Of a DNA stretch of 37,062 nt, positions 14,287-21,095 are shown one piece after another. A program made the translations under genes and the position numbers. Positions within the stretch are counted from its first letter, which is position 1; every line of letters begins with the position of its first letter. The DNA is taken from the IMG/VR virus record IMGVR_UViG_3300048003_000453, positions 1-37,062 of that record. The stretch is one strand, 5' to 3'. Origin of the DNA: a virus. A model generated the notes under the pieces. The model was not told the DNA's origin and searched no databases. It saw only the letters and a list, made by a program, of their open reading frames with translations.

Positions 14287-14813
14287 TAAAATTAGACTTC
14301 GACCAGTCCATGATAGATGAGGCTGTTAAGAAAGCGGAAGAATTAGGATCTATTAATAACTCTATCACATCAGGCAGAGGTAACTTAGCTGGTTACTTAG
14401 CTGAGATTGCGTTAACAAAGCATTTAGGTTGTAAGAATATATCTTGTGATAAAGGCAGAGATAAATATGACTACGATCTAATCAAAGATGGCCGAAAAAT
14501 AGATGTCAAAACAAAGAGGAGAACTGTAGATCCAAAGCCTTTTTTTGAAGTATCTATAGCGGGGACGAGTAAGCACCAAAAAACAGATACTTACGCTTTT
14601 ATTTCTATAACTTTCAAAGAGAAAAGGGGTATGGGCAGTCAAGCGCAGTATTATGGAGTAGAATCAATATGGTTATGTGGGTTTATGTCTAAAGAGGATT
14701 ACTTTGATAAGGCGATCTTCTGGAAGAAAGGGGCTGTAGATCCGTCTAATGGTTTTAAAGTTCATGCGGATATGTATAACATGCCTATAAGTAGCTTAGG
14801 AGAATCAATATGA
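14283..14813 (+). CDS. PD-(D/E)XK-type nuclease-like protein
   Basis: 176 residues from the ATG at 14283. NLAGYLAEIALTKHLG has the early glutamate; DKYDYDLIKDGRKIDVKTKRRT gives the D-x(n)-D-x-K core (IDVKT), and FFEVSIAG follows as the next strand. This is the restriction-endonuclease-like fold found in many phage genes of unknown specificity. A frame start at 14232 would overlap the upstream gene heavily and is less likely. It overlaps the HNH gene by 4 nt. Confidence 0.6.
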   Translation: MIKLDFDQSMIDEAVKKAEELGSINNSITSGRGNLAGYLAEIALTKHLGCKNISCDKGRDKYDYDLIKDGRKIDVKTKRRTVDPKPFFEVSIAGTSKHQKTDTYAFISITFKEKRGMGSQAQYYGVESIWLCGFMSKEDYFDKAIFWKKGAVDPSNGFKVHADMYNMPISSLGESI

Positions 14814-15412
14814 AAGAAGAAAAGAGTGATCAATTTAAACCGAAGCTAATACCCGAAGATATAGGAGATTATATCGATTATAATCCAGAGACGGGAGTTT
14901 TAACCTGTAAACTTAATAGGGGGCAAAGGATAAGAGTTAATCAAGTCACGGGTTGCAAAGGGAAGTTCTACACCCATATCATTTTCAGATGGCTAAATTA
15001 TCCTGCTCACAGAGTATGTTACTTTCTTCACACTGGCGTGGACCCAAAAGAAATGTATGTTGACCATATAGATGGAGATGGTCACAATAATAAATTTTCA
15101 AACCTTAGATTGGTTACCAAGAAAGAAAATTCACGGAATAGTAAGCGACCAAGCAATAATAGCTCTGGTGTTACTGGGGTTAGTTGGCACAAATTAAAGT
15201 CAAAATGGCAAGCTCAATTAACTGATAATTACAAAATCAAACACCTCGGTACTGTTGATAATTTTGACGAAGCTGTAGCGGTTCGTATAGCAGCAGAGCA
15301 TAGATTCTACGGTAAACATAGGAATGATCACAATGATAAATACAAAATTACCCCAGAGATGTTAGAATGGGGCAAAGAGTATTTAGAGGATTTACTCAAA
15401 GATATTTCTTGA
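14810..15412 (+). CDS. HNH endonuclease with AP2 DNA-binding domain
   Basis: 200 residues. VDHIDGDGHNNKFSNLRLVT (about 84-103) is the HNH_3 core; SSGVTGVSWHKLKSKWQAQL onward to FDEAVAVRIAAEHRFYG is a clear AP2 domain. This combination is typical of free-standing phage homing endonucleases that cut intronless alleles and spread by gene conversion. The N-terminal 75 residues resemble the pre-HNH module of the same family. Confidence 0.85.
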   Translation: MKEEKSDQFKPKLIPEDIGDYIDYNPETGVLTCKLNRGQRIRVNQVTGCKGKFYTHIIFRWLNYPAHRVCYFLHTGVDPKEMYVDHIDGDGHNNKFSNLRLVTKKENSRNSKRPSNNSSGVTGVSWHKLKSKWQAQLTDNYKIKHLGTVDNFDEAVAVRIAAEHRFYGKHRNDHNDKYKITPEMLEWGKEYLEDLLKDIS

Positions 15413-15443
15413 TAATACTTACATTAAGGTTTAGAATAATAAA

Positions 15444-16118
15444 ATGGAGTCGCTTAGAAGACTAGTAGTTTATCAGGGAGTTACTTATCCTGATTATGAA
15501 ATGGATTTTTATACCTCAAATGTTTATAGTAAGAGATTTAAAGATAGAATTGTGAAACCCAGACTACGAAGCGGTTATATTCATTTTCACATGTCAAACG
15601 GTTTAAATCCCGGAGAACACCAATTCTTAGCAGAAACATTTCCTGATCTTTTATCCAAATCTCCTCTAGTATCTCATTACGATTTAAAAATAGGTCAGGA
15701 CCGACATGAATTAAAAACCCCAACGGATTTTACTTTTCTTTGCAATATGATATGCCCTGATCACATTGATAACAACAGAACCAATAATCATCATACCAAT
15801 CTAATGATTGCGACTCAACATGAGAATCTCATTAAGTGTGGGCCTTTTAAGGGTAAGAGATATAAGGGCATAACGAAAACAAAATGCGGAAAGTATAGAG
15901 TTAGAGTTCGCTGGCAAAACATAGTAGATAAAAATGGCAAAATCTTTGAAGTATCGAAATTAATTAGAACAGAAGAAGAGGCAGTATTAGGATATAACAG
16001 AATACTAGAAGAATCTCTACTTACCATCTGGGGGCCAGATCTAAGGCCAAAGATGTATGATTTTGCTTATAAGAATGTAATTGAGACTCCTGTTCAAGAA
16101 CAATTAATACTTAGGTAA
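15444..16118 (+). CDS. HNH endonuclease with AP2-like C-terminus
   Basis: 224 residues. CPDHIDNNRTNNHHTNLMIAT is the HNH_3 core; KRYKGITKTKCGKYRVRVRW followed by RTEEEAVLGYNRI is an AP2-like domain. It is related in layout to the preceding gene but diverged. It may be a second homing endonuclease, or an older duplicate. Just upstream, AGAATAATAAA is a weak AT box. Confidence 0.75.
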   Translation: MESLRRLVVYQGVTYPDYEMDFYTSNVYSKRFKDRIVKPRLRSGYIHFHMSNGLNPGEHQFLAETFPDLLSKSPLVSHYDLKIGQDRHELKTPTDFTFLCNMICPDHIDNNRTNNHHTNLMIATQHENLIKCGPFKGKRYKGITKTKCGKYRVRVRWQNIVDKNGKIFEVSKLIRTEEEAVLGYNRILEESLLTIWGPDLRPKMYDFAYKNVIETPVQEQLILR

Positions 16119-16119
16119 T

Positions 16120-16383
16120 ATGAAAGTAAAAAAAATTTACGAAGAGTTCTCTATTATAACGGGGGCAATTATTATCGGCATCCCACTTGGTTTATTTGTG
16201 GGCATCGTATGTTGGATTAAGTTCCCCTTCGCTGTCTATAGAGAAGCGAGAGCTAAATTAGCCATAAGAAGGATACAAGAAGCTAAAGAATTTCTAGAAA
16301 AGCATGGGCAAACCCAAAAAACCCAAGATATCTGGGAAAAACATATTCAAAGAATGGAAGAAAAAAAATATCATGACAATTGA
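16120..16383 (+). CDS. Membrane protein with charged cytoplasmic tail
   Basis: 87 residues: one long hydrophobic segment (about 12-36, ITGAIIIGIPLGLFVGIVCWI), then a basic, helical tail (YREARAKLAIRRIQEAKEFL). No family recognised. It overlaps the next gene by 11 nt. Confidence 0.55.
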   Translation: MKVKKIYEEFSIITGAIIIGIPLGLFVGIVCWIKFPFAVYREARAKLAIRRIQEAKEFLEKHGQTQKTQDIWEKHIQRMEEKKYHDN

Positions 16384-16711
16384 AAACGTTATAACAATGC
16401 TGGAAGAGACCACTAATGATCTCAAGGATACTTTACGCAGAAAAAGTTCCGATTATACTGGTGGAGAGAAGAGCCAAGACCCTTTTGCTAACTTTAGAGC
16501 GACAGAGGTCTTAGATATCGATCCTATTGTGGGTATTATGATGAGGATTATGGATAAGATCCAGAGAATCCGGTCATTTACAAATGATGGGGAGTTAAAG
16601 GTGTCAAACGAGAGTGTTTATGACGCTTTTGACGATATAATCGGTTACACAGTGCTTGCTAAAGCTATGACACAGGAAAAAAGACAAAAAACTACCTCCA
16701 TAACTCATTGA
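16373..16711 (+). CDS. Nucleotide modification associated domain 1 (DUF1599) protein
   Basis: 112 residues from ATG 16373. The pattern RKSSDYTGGEKSQDPFANFRATEVLDI, RIMDKIQRIRSF, NESVYDAFDDIIGYTVLAKAM matches Nmad1/DUF1599, a family often linked by genome context to modified phage nucleotides and structurally akin to all-alpha NTP pyrophosphohydrolases. Possible role: shaping the nucleotide pool with MazG-like and ThyX functions. A longer frame from 16304 would overlap the upstream gene by 80 nt and is rejected. Confidence 0.75.
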   Translation: MTIENVITMLEETTNDLKDTLRRKSSDYTGGEKSQDPFANFRATEVLDIDPIVGIMMRIMDKIQRIRSFTNDGELKVSNESVYDAFDDIIGYTVLAKAMTQEKRQKTTSITH

Positions 16712-16758
16712 TTACTAGTATTTTAAGATAAAAAGACTTTTTAATACAAAAAAAGCCT

Positions 16759-16786
16759 TGCTTCAGGGTGTTCTTTGACCATAATC
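16759..16786 (+). promoter_or_regulatory. Putative early promoter TTGCTT-16-CATAAT
   Basis: TTGCTT (about 16759) is followed after 16 nt by CATAAT, 9 nt before the ATG at 16795. It opens the early-looking plus-strand operon after the accessory run. Confidence 0.4.
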
Positions 16787-16794
16787 GCCTCGTT

Positions 16795-16977
16795 ATGGAA
16801 TTTGAACACCCTATTTTTATTACGCCAGAGCAATACGAGGAGTATCAGACTATTATGGCTGAACTGAATGATATTGCTGAGCAGGAGACTGGAGATCCTC
16901 AACCTAAAGATCTCGGTCATGAAAATAATCTATTTTTAAATCAAAAAAAAGTTGACCAAACCAAATCCAATCACTAA
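16795..16977 (+). CDS. Small hypothetical protein
   Basis: 60 residues starting at ATG 16795 (MEFEHPIFITPEQYEEYQ). Acidic, helical, no family recognised. The promoter of the next gene is embedded in its last codons, so the downstream genes can be made without it. Confidence 0.5.
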   Translation: MEFEHPIFITPEQYEEYQTIMAELNDIAEQETGDPQPKDLGHENNLFLNQKKVDQTKSNH

Positions 16978-16980
16978 ACT
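16952..16980 (+). promoter_or_regulatory. Early promoter TTGACC-17-TAAACT
   Basis: TTGACC at 16952-16957, spacer of exactly 17 nt, TAAACT at 16975-16980. The ATG at 16991 is 10 nt downstream, so the leader would be only a few nt. It shares hexamers with minus-strand early promoters (TTGACC at 24288, TAAACT at 23672 and 25674). Confidence 0.65.
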
Positions 16981-16990
16981 ACAGACAGTC

Positions 16991-17224
16991 ATGAGTAATA
17001 CAGCAAAGCAAGGTCGGGGACGCCCCAAAGGTTCCACATCATTCGTCAGAGTCAGCATCAATGACCTCATTGATCAGTTCGGACAGAATGCAAAAGTTAT
17101 GGTTAGTAAGAAGTTCCTTGAGCAGATGGGCTTCGACTTCGAACCTAAACCAGCAATGACAATCTCATCTATCACTGATGAGCCAGAAGCAGAAGAGACA
17201 ATCCAATTCAATGTTTACCAGTAA
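16991..17224 (+). CDS. AT-hook-containing protein
   Basis: 77 residues. GRGRPKGST (about 8-16) is a canonical AT-hook (core GRP), a minor-groove DNA-binding motif. The rest (FVRVSINDLIDQFG...VMVSKKFLEQMGF) may be a small fold of its own, and the tail is acidic. It shares a junction with the RuvB-like gene (TAATGA), which suggests the two act together on DNA. Confidence 0.6.
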   Translation: MSNTAKQGRGRPKGSTSFVRVSINDLIDQFGQNAKVMVSKKFLEQMGFDFEPKPAMTISSITDEPEAEETIQFNVYQ

Positions 17225-18135
17225 TGAAAATGTTTTCTAAATTAGTCGGCCAGCCAGAGGTCAAGTCCCAGCTTTCCTTTTACGCTCAAGCGGAGAAGGC
17301 TGGGTCTATCATCCCACCCATCATGCTTAACGGCTCTAAAGGCTTAGGTAAGACTGAGTTTGCCAAGCATTTTGCTGTAGGTATGGGTAAGAAGCTTGTA
17401 GAGATCAACTGTGGTTCTATTAGGAATGCAGGTCAGTTTCTTGAGCAGGTGTTTATGCCAGCTATTGCAGGTCAGGAAGTATCAGTCCTCCTCGATGAGT
17501 GCCATGCTCTACCTAAAGATCTTGTAGATATATTCTTAACAGTGTTTAATGTTGAGGGTGCTAAGAGTAAGACTGTGAACTTCGGGGAAAGTGGATTTGC
17601 TACATTCGATTTCACCAAACAGAACTTCTTGTTCGCCACTACAGAGTTAGATAAGATCTTTGCTCCTCTCAAGGATAGAATGACTATTGTTGATTTTCAA
17701 CCATATACTCCACAAGACCTCAAGTATATCATTAAGAATAAAAAAGATTGGATTGGTTATGATCCTACTGTTCTGAATGAAATTGCATCGAGTGTTCGGG
17801 GTAATGCTAGAAGTGCAGTTAAGAGAGTTTTAGAGATTAGTTCATATTGCAACATCAAGAAGATTGATTTTGTTGATAAGTCAGCTTGGGTAGGGTTAAA
17901 GAAGATCCTTGGTATCAGACCATTCGGTCTTAGTAACATCGAGGTGCAGATCCTCAAGACGCTAAGCTCACATGGACCCAGTAGCCTCCAGATGCTTTCT
18001 GCTGTAACTGGGATGTCGAGGTCAGCCCTACAGAGGGACGCTGAGAATGGACTCCTCAAGGATGGGTTTATGACTATCGAGGGTAAGCGCATGATAACAC
18101 CTAAAGGTAGGAAACTACTCAAAGAGTTGGTATGA
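17224..18135 (+). CDS. RuvB-like Holliday-junction AAA+ helicase
   Basis: 303 residues. Walker A GSKGLGKT (37-44), Walker B VLLDECH (88-94), sensor-1-type FLFATTELDKIF, and GNARSAVKRVLE in the lid as sensor 2. The C-terminus (about 235-303) is a winged helix in the RuvB_C pattern, ending with KRMITPKGRKLL. RuvB drives branch migration; bacterial RuvB needs RuvA for loading, and no RuvA or RuvC is seen in this window. Phage RuvB-like proteins may process replication or recombination intermediates. Start: ATG 17224 overlapping the upstream stop; a second Met at residue 3 is possible. Confidence 0.8.
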   Translation: MKMFSKLVGQPEVKSQLSFYAQAEKAGSIIPPIMLNGSKGLGKTEFAKHFAVGMGKKLVEINCGSIRNAGQFLEQVFMPAIAGQEVSVLLDECHALPKDLVDIFLTVFNVEGAKSKTVNFGESGFATFDFTKQNFLFATTELDKIFAPLKDRMTIVDFQPYTPQDLKYIIKNKKDWIGYDPTVLNEIASSVRGNARSAVKRVLEISSYCNIKKIDFVDKSAWVGLKKILGIRPFGLSNIEVQILKTLSSHGPSSLQMLSAVTGMSRSALQRDAENGLLKDGFMTIEGKRMITPKGRKLLKELV

Positions 18136-18503
18136 AATATGTAGTATCATCTTGGGGCAATGGGATATCTGTTGCTCTAATCGGCCCACCTGAGGAGGTT
18201 CGAAGTGATGCTAACCTAGCTCACAATCTATTCAATGCTAGCTTCAAAAGCGATTTCATGAACGGTCGCATCAACTTCCCCGGTATTCGAACCTTCTATA
18301 GATTCCTGATCTACAAACACGCATTGCCCTATATGGACGAGTGTGCGTGTAGTCTTCGACCAGCTATGGTAGGAACCAAAGCAGAGCTAAAGGCTCACAG
18401 GATCGAGAAGAGGAACTTTATGAGGGAGTACCAATCCTCTAGGTCAGTATATCAAATAGGATCGCACAATGATGGAGACTTTGGTTACTATTATGAAGAT
18501 TAA
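18132..18503 (+). CDS. Hypothetical protein
   Basis: 123 residues, mixed fold, ending in an aspartate/tyrosine-rich tail (NDGDFGYYYED). No family recognised. The ATG overlaps the stop of the RuvB-like gene (ATGA), so it is coupled to it and may be a partner. It is the last plus-strand gene before the repeat-rich gap. Confidence 0.55.
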   Translation: MKYVVSSWGNGISVALIGPPEEVRSDANLAHNLFNASFKSDFMNGRINFPGIRTFYRFLIYKHALPYMDECACSLRPAMVGTKAELKAHRIEKRNFMREYQSSRSVYQIGSHNDGDFGYYYED

Positions 18504-18960
18504 TTATTAATTGTTCGTTTGAAATTATAAAAACCACGTCATTTGCAACAATATACTTGACCAGCCACGTATACCCCCATAACACCTACCCAATGACACA
18601 CACAACCATACCACTCAATCACCATCTATACCTTATACAATATAAGAAAGATACAAGTCAATATAGAGGGGAATAGAAACAGAATGATCGATAAAATAAA
18701 ATGCATGGAAGTTGATTATGGATTGGCCATATTAATTATATTTAAATAATAAAAAGTCTTTTTAAATAATTCTCGTTAATTTTCCTTGATTTTACAGGGA
18801 TTTAGCGGCACACTCTTGGACGTGGACACTATAGTATTCGTAACATTTTTTGCATGGGGGTTGTATATGGCGATCACCAGAGACAGCAGATAAAGATCAA
18901 AATAATAAAATAAATGGATTTTCGCTAGGGGGTAAATACAAAAAGTTTTTAAAAAAAGCT

Positions 18961-18989
18961 GCAGGTCGCGGCATATGCCCCAAATAAGA
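18961..18989 (+). repeat. AGGTC-family repeat, copy 1
   Basis: gcaggtcgcggcatatgccc then caaataaga. Shares with the other copies an AGGTC head, an AT-rich middle and a CAAATAA-type end. Confidence 0.6.
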
Positions 18990-19035
18990 ATAAAAAAAAA
19001 CAAATAAGAGCAACCTCGCCCCACCAGCCACGTTC

Positions 19036-19064
19036 GCAGGTCGTGTGATATCGCCCAAATAATA
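19036..19064 (+). repeat. AGGTC-family repeat, copy 2
   Basis: gcaggtcgtgtgatatcgcc then caaataata; 75 nt after copy 1. Aligns over its full length with copy 1. Confidence 0.6.
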
Positions 19065-19122
19065 ATGAAACAAAAAACAATATTAATTTGCCCCGCACCA
19101 AATAATACATTCCGCTCGATGT

Positions 19123-19180
19123 TCAGGTCAAGTCATTTCGCGCCAAATAACTCAGGTCGGGATATTTTTGCCGAAATAAC
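19123..19180 (+). repeat. AGGTC-family repeats, copies 3 and 4 in tandem
   Basis: Copy 3 (tcaggtcaagtcatttcgcg then ccaaataac) is followed directly by copy 4 (tcaggtcgggatatttttgc then cgaaataac). Period about 29 nt, as in the tandem pair at 23160-23217. Confidence 0.65.
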
Positions 19181-19270
19181 GAATAACTACCAAATAAGTA
19201 ATATCCCCCAGAACAAACAAAATAAATCCAAATAAAGCTCGGCTTCGATGGCGACCACGTTCAACGGTCG

Positions 19271-19399
19271 GTAACTCACTGAGCGACAACGGGTTACAAA
19301 GCTCACTAACAATAAAAAACTTCCTAAGTTATTGATTAGTAAGGAGTTACGGGCGGCGGCATCCGCCCAGCCGTAACTCGCTGATAGTCAACGAGTTAC
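19271..19399 (+). repeat. Palindromic element E1 (76 bp, 19324-19399) with an extra half (19271-19297)
   Basis: Two 27-bp palindromes (19324-19350 and 19373-19399), each GTAACTC...GAGTTAC-like, flank a 22-nt GC-rich hairpin spacer (GGGCGG...CCGCCC). A third palindrome lies 26 nt upstream. The right palindrome followed by GAGGTTTTTATTT could also act as a plus-strand terminator. Confidence 0.85.
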
Positions 19400-19406
19400 G
19401 AGGTTT

Positions 19407-19583
19407 TTATTTAATGTATTCTTTTACAGAGAGACAGTTAAACTCCATTGCCCTTTGATCGGTAGGGTCTCCAGCCTCCCCAACCTCAACCAAGTCGATA
19501 GCCGAAGCCTCCGAAGAGGCTTCGACTTCGAACTGCAAGCGGTTTACTTCCTCGAATATCACCAAGTAGTTTTTAATTTTCAT
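19407..19583 (-). CDS. Small hypothetical protein
   Basis: 58 residues: MKIKNYLVIFEEVNRLQFEVEASSEASAIDLVEVGEAG, ending SVKEYIK. The pattern of a short beta-strand, then SEASAIDLV, resembles other tiny phage proteins in which a strand is followed by a 'x-x-A-x-x-A' helix (see also the product of 20191). The start overlaps the upstream stop by 11 nt. It is the last gene of the minus-strand operon. Confidence 0.5.
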   Translation of the reverse strand: MKIKNYLVIFEEVNRLQFEVEASSEASAIDLVEVGEAGDPTDQRAMEFNCLSVKEYIK

Positions 19584-19863
19584 CTGCTAATGGCTCCTTT
19601 CCATAGTCGAGGTAATGCATATGCTGCCTAGCATATTGGTAAACCTTGTTCATGGCTTCCTTGATCTCTTCTCTTTCTAAGTTAGCCTCTGACCAGACTA
19701 ACTCTCCAAGAGGGTAGTAATCCCTTTGATGGAAGTCTGTATCATAAAGGAGTTTAATCTGCGCTTGGCTTACAGCGTCAAACAAATCATTGTATTGTCT
19801 GCGTAACCTGTCCTCTCCCGATCCATTCATGTGGATCACGGGCATTGTATATTTTTCAATCAT
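19573..19863 (-). CDS. Hypothetical protein
   Basis: 96 residues, helical and charged, no family recognised (MIEKYTMPVIHMNGSGEDRL...). It follows the upstream gene after only a few nt and starts in the recurring junction TTTAAATTATG, without a recognisable Shine-Dalgarno. Confidence 0.55.
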   Translation of the reverse strand: MIEKYTMPVIHMNGSGEDRLRRQYNDLFDAVSQAQIKLLYDTDFHQRDYYPLGELVWSEANLEREEIKEAMNKVYQYARQHMHYLDYGKEPLADEN

Positions 19864-19866
19864 AAT

Positions 19867-20187
19867 TTAAAGGTTGTTGTATCTTGAACTTAGATCAGGC
19901 TTAACTTGCTTATTCCATATTTTATACATCTTGTGAAATGGGGTTCCTTTACGCCCAGAATAAGGGAAGTATGCAGTGAACTCCTCCATCATAGTGTCAA
20001 ACGAAGATTCAAATGCGACTTGCTCAGGATTAGCATCCCCTTTTAATCCATCAATAAAACTTGTGGCTTCCTCAAGCGTTATCAATTTAGTTCCATCGCC
20101 ATTATATATGTTTCCTAGGTCATTGGTCTCAATGTAGGAGTGGAGGAGAGCCTCAAGTAGTTTCTTTGTGCTTACTTCTGTCTTCAT
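19867..20187 (-). CDS. Hypothetical protein
   Basis: 106 residues, helical (STKKLLEALLHSYIETNDLG...), with no family recognised. It has the same TTTAAATTATG junction as its neighbours, which places it in one coupled minus-strand operon. Confidence 0.55.
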   Translation of the reverse strand: MKTEVSTKKLLEALLHSYIETNDLGNIYNGDGTKLITLEEATSFIDGLKGDANPEQVAFESSFDTMMEEFTAYFPYSGRKGTPFHKMYKIWNKQVKPDLSSRYNNL

Positions 20188-20190
20188 AAT

Positions 20191-20364
20191 TTAAATTTCT
20201 TCTACTTCGTGGCCATCCTCCATATCCTCAAAGTATTCTGTGCCATTCCCATATTCACCGTCGTGATCAAGGGCTTTCCGAATAGCATCGGCTTTGCTTA
20301 CGGCATCCACAACGATATCTTGAACGTGGATTTGCCTTAGAGAAACTTTATATGTTTTTTTCAT
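20191..20364 (-). CDS. Small hypothetical protein
   Basis: 57 residues: MKKTYKVSLRQIHVQDIVVDAVSKADAIRKALDHDG... ending GHEVEEI. A strand pair followed by SKADAIRKAL recalls short phage proteins of the 'V-x-A-x-S-x-x-x-A-x-x-x-A' type, of unknown function. Start in a TTTAAATTATG junction; stop 3 nt before the next gene's start. Confidence 0.5.
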   Translation of the reverse strand: MKKTYKVSLRQIHVQDIVVDAVSKADAIRKALDHDGEYGNGTEYFEDMEDGHEVEEI

Positions 20365-20367
20365 AAT

Positions 20368-20550
20368 TTAAATTCTTTCTGTTACTTGTTCAATGACCAA
20401 GACAAAGCCTAGCTCTTTAAGAGCTTCAACGTCGTAGTCGGTTAAAGTTTTTCTTCCTGTTAGTTTCTTTATAGAATTCCTTACAGATTCTTTTTTTACA
20501 TAAGTTAGGGTATTACCGTAAACTTCTTTTCTTTCTACTTCTATTGTCAT
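20368..20550 (-). CDS. Small hypothetical protein
   Basis: 60 residues, basic in the middle (VKKESVRNSIKKLTGRK) with a hydrophobic end (ELGFVLVIEQVTERI). No family recognised. Its ATG touches the stop of the upstream gene (TATATAATG). Confidence 0.5.
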   Translation of the reverse strand: MTIEVERKEVYGNTLTYVKKESVRNSIKKLTGRKTLTDYDVEALKELGFVLVIEQVTERI

Positions 20551-20780
20551 TATATAAATTTGTTGTAGCCTTTTGGGTGGATTTGCGTAAAGCCTAACTT
20601 TCTAAATGTATCGGCCAACTTGATTGCGCCGTGTGTCGAGATAGGGATGCGAGTTTGCTCCTTATCAAAATCCCATTCAATGGAATATTCTAAGCCCTTA
20701 TAGCCCTTCTCTTCCTTTTTGACACTGAAGGTTTTATTGAAGTGTCCTGTCAATTTAATGGTTGGTGTTTCGTTGTTCAT
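20550..20780 (-). CDS. Small hypothetical protein
   Basis: 76 residues from ATG 20780 (MNNETPTIKLTGHFNKTFSV...). The longer frame up to 20870 overlaps the upstream gene by 116 nt and adds a low-complexity N-terminus, so the shorter start is preferred. Beta-rich, no family recognised. Confidence 0.5.
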   Translation of the reverse strand: MNNETPTIKLTGHFNKTFSVKKEEKGYKGLEYSIEWDFDKEQTRIPISTHGAIKLADTFRKLGFTQIHPKGYNKFI

Positions 20781-21021
20781 CTTTTGCTTGTTGTATTTTT
20801 TTCTTTCTGTCGTTTCTGTCGTGGAACCATGCGGAACCGTATCTAATGTTTCTTGATTTAAAGAATTCATCGCAAGCTTCGCTCACTGTGCGAGCAATGT
20901 TTGCGGGGAGTACATCGTACATCCCAAAGTTTCCTTGCGAGGATTGCTTTATTATCTCTTTCCTTTCAATCGATTTGCGGAGAAGCTCATCTTTTAAAGC
21001 GTGGTAGTCTTTTGATCTCAT
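20755..21021 (-). CDS. Small basic hypothetical protein
   Basis: 88 residues from ATG 21021 (MRSKDYHALKDELLRKSIER...). AGAAGG lies 6-7 nt before this ATG, one of the few good ribosome-binding sites in the region; a longer frame to 21156 would run through the end of the GP88 gene. The C-terminus is strongly basic (HDRNDRKKKIQQAKDEQR). No family recognised. Confidence 0.55.
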   Translation of the reverse strand: MRSKDYHALKDELLRKSIERKEIIKQSSQGNFGMYDVLPANIARTVSEACDEFFKSRNIRYGSAWFHDRNDRKKKIQQAKDEQRNTNH

Positions 21022-21023
21022 TT

Positions 21024-21095
21024 TTACCTTCTTCTTTCTGTTATTAATAAAAGTACTGCGATTATCAAAGTCACATAAAAATCTAATCCCATCAT
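21024..21095 (-). CDS. Membrane micro-protein (23 residues)
   Basis: MMGLDFYVTLIIAVLLLITERRR: one transmembrane helix and a basic end. Its ATG overlaps the GP88 stop (ATGATG) and its end contains the ribosome-binding site of the next gene. Tight packing and a credible helix favour a real gene, but length makes this tentative. Confidence 0.35.
   Translation of the reverse strand: MMGLDFYVTLIIAVLLLITERRR

Larger units (their letters stand above)
18504..19406 (+). other. 900-bp gene-free, repeat-rich region between converging operons
   Basis: No convincing gene on either strand. The first 270 bp are AT- and C-rich without clear structure. From 18961 come four AGGTC-family repeats, then three 27-bp palindromes including one full 76-bp element. 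The position between a plus-strand replication-type operon and a minus-strand operon, with iterated repeats and AT-rich tracts, would suit an origin of replication or a partition/recombination site; this is inference. Confidence 0.6.

Noticed and set aside
18684-18749. Micro-gene of 21 codons after gaggggaataga
   Set aside because: Short, no conservation evidence, and the frame may be chance in AT-rich sequence.
18776-19024. Hydrophobic open frame of 82 codons on the minus strand
   Set aside because: It runs through the AGGTC repeats and AT-rich noncoding sequence, has no promoter or coupling, and its composition reflects A-rich DNA rather than a protein.
18961-19180. CRISPR array
   Set aside because: Repeats are imperfect, spacing is irregular (75, 87, 28 nt), and there are no unique spacers of constant size or cas genes.
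19271-19399. Integron attC-like sites
   Set aside because: The GTAACTC/GAGTTAC ends do not fit the RYYYAAC/GTTRRRY core, and there is no integron integrase or cassette pattern.
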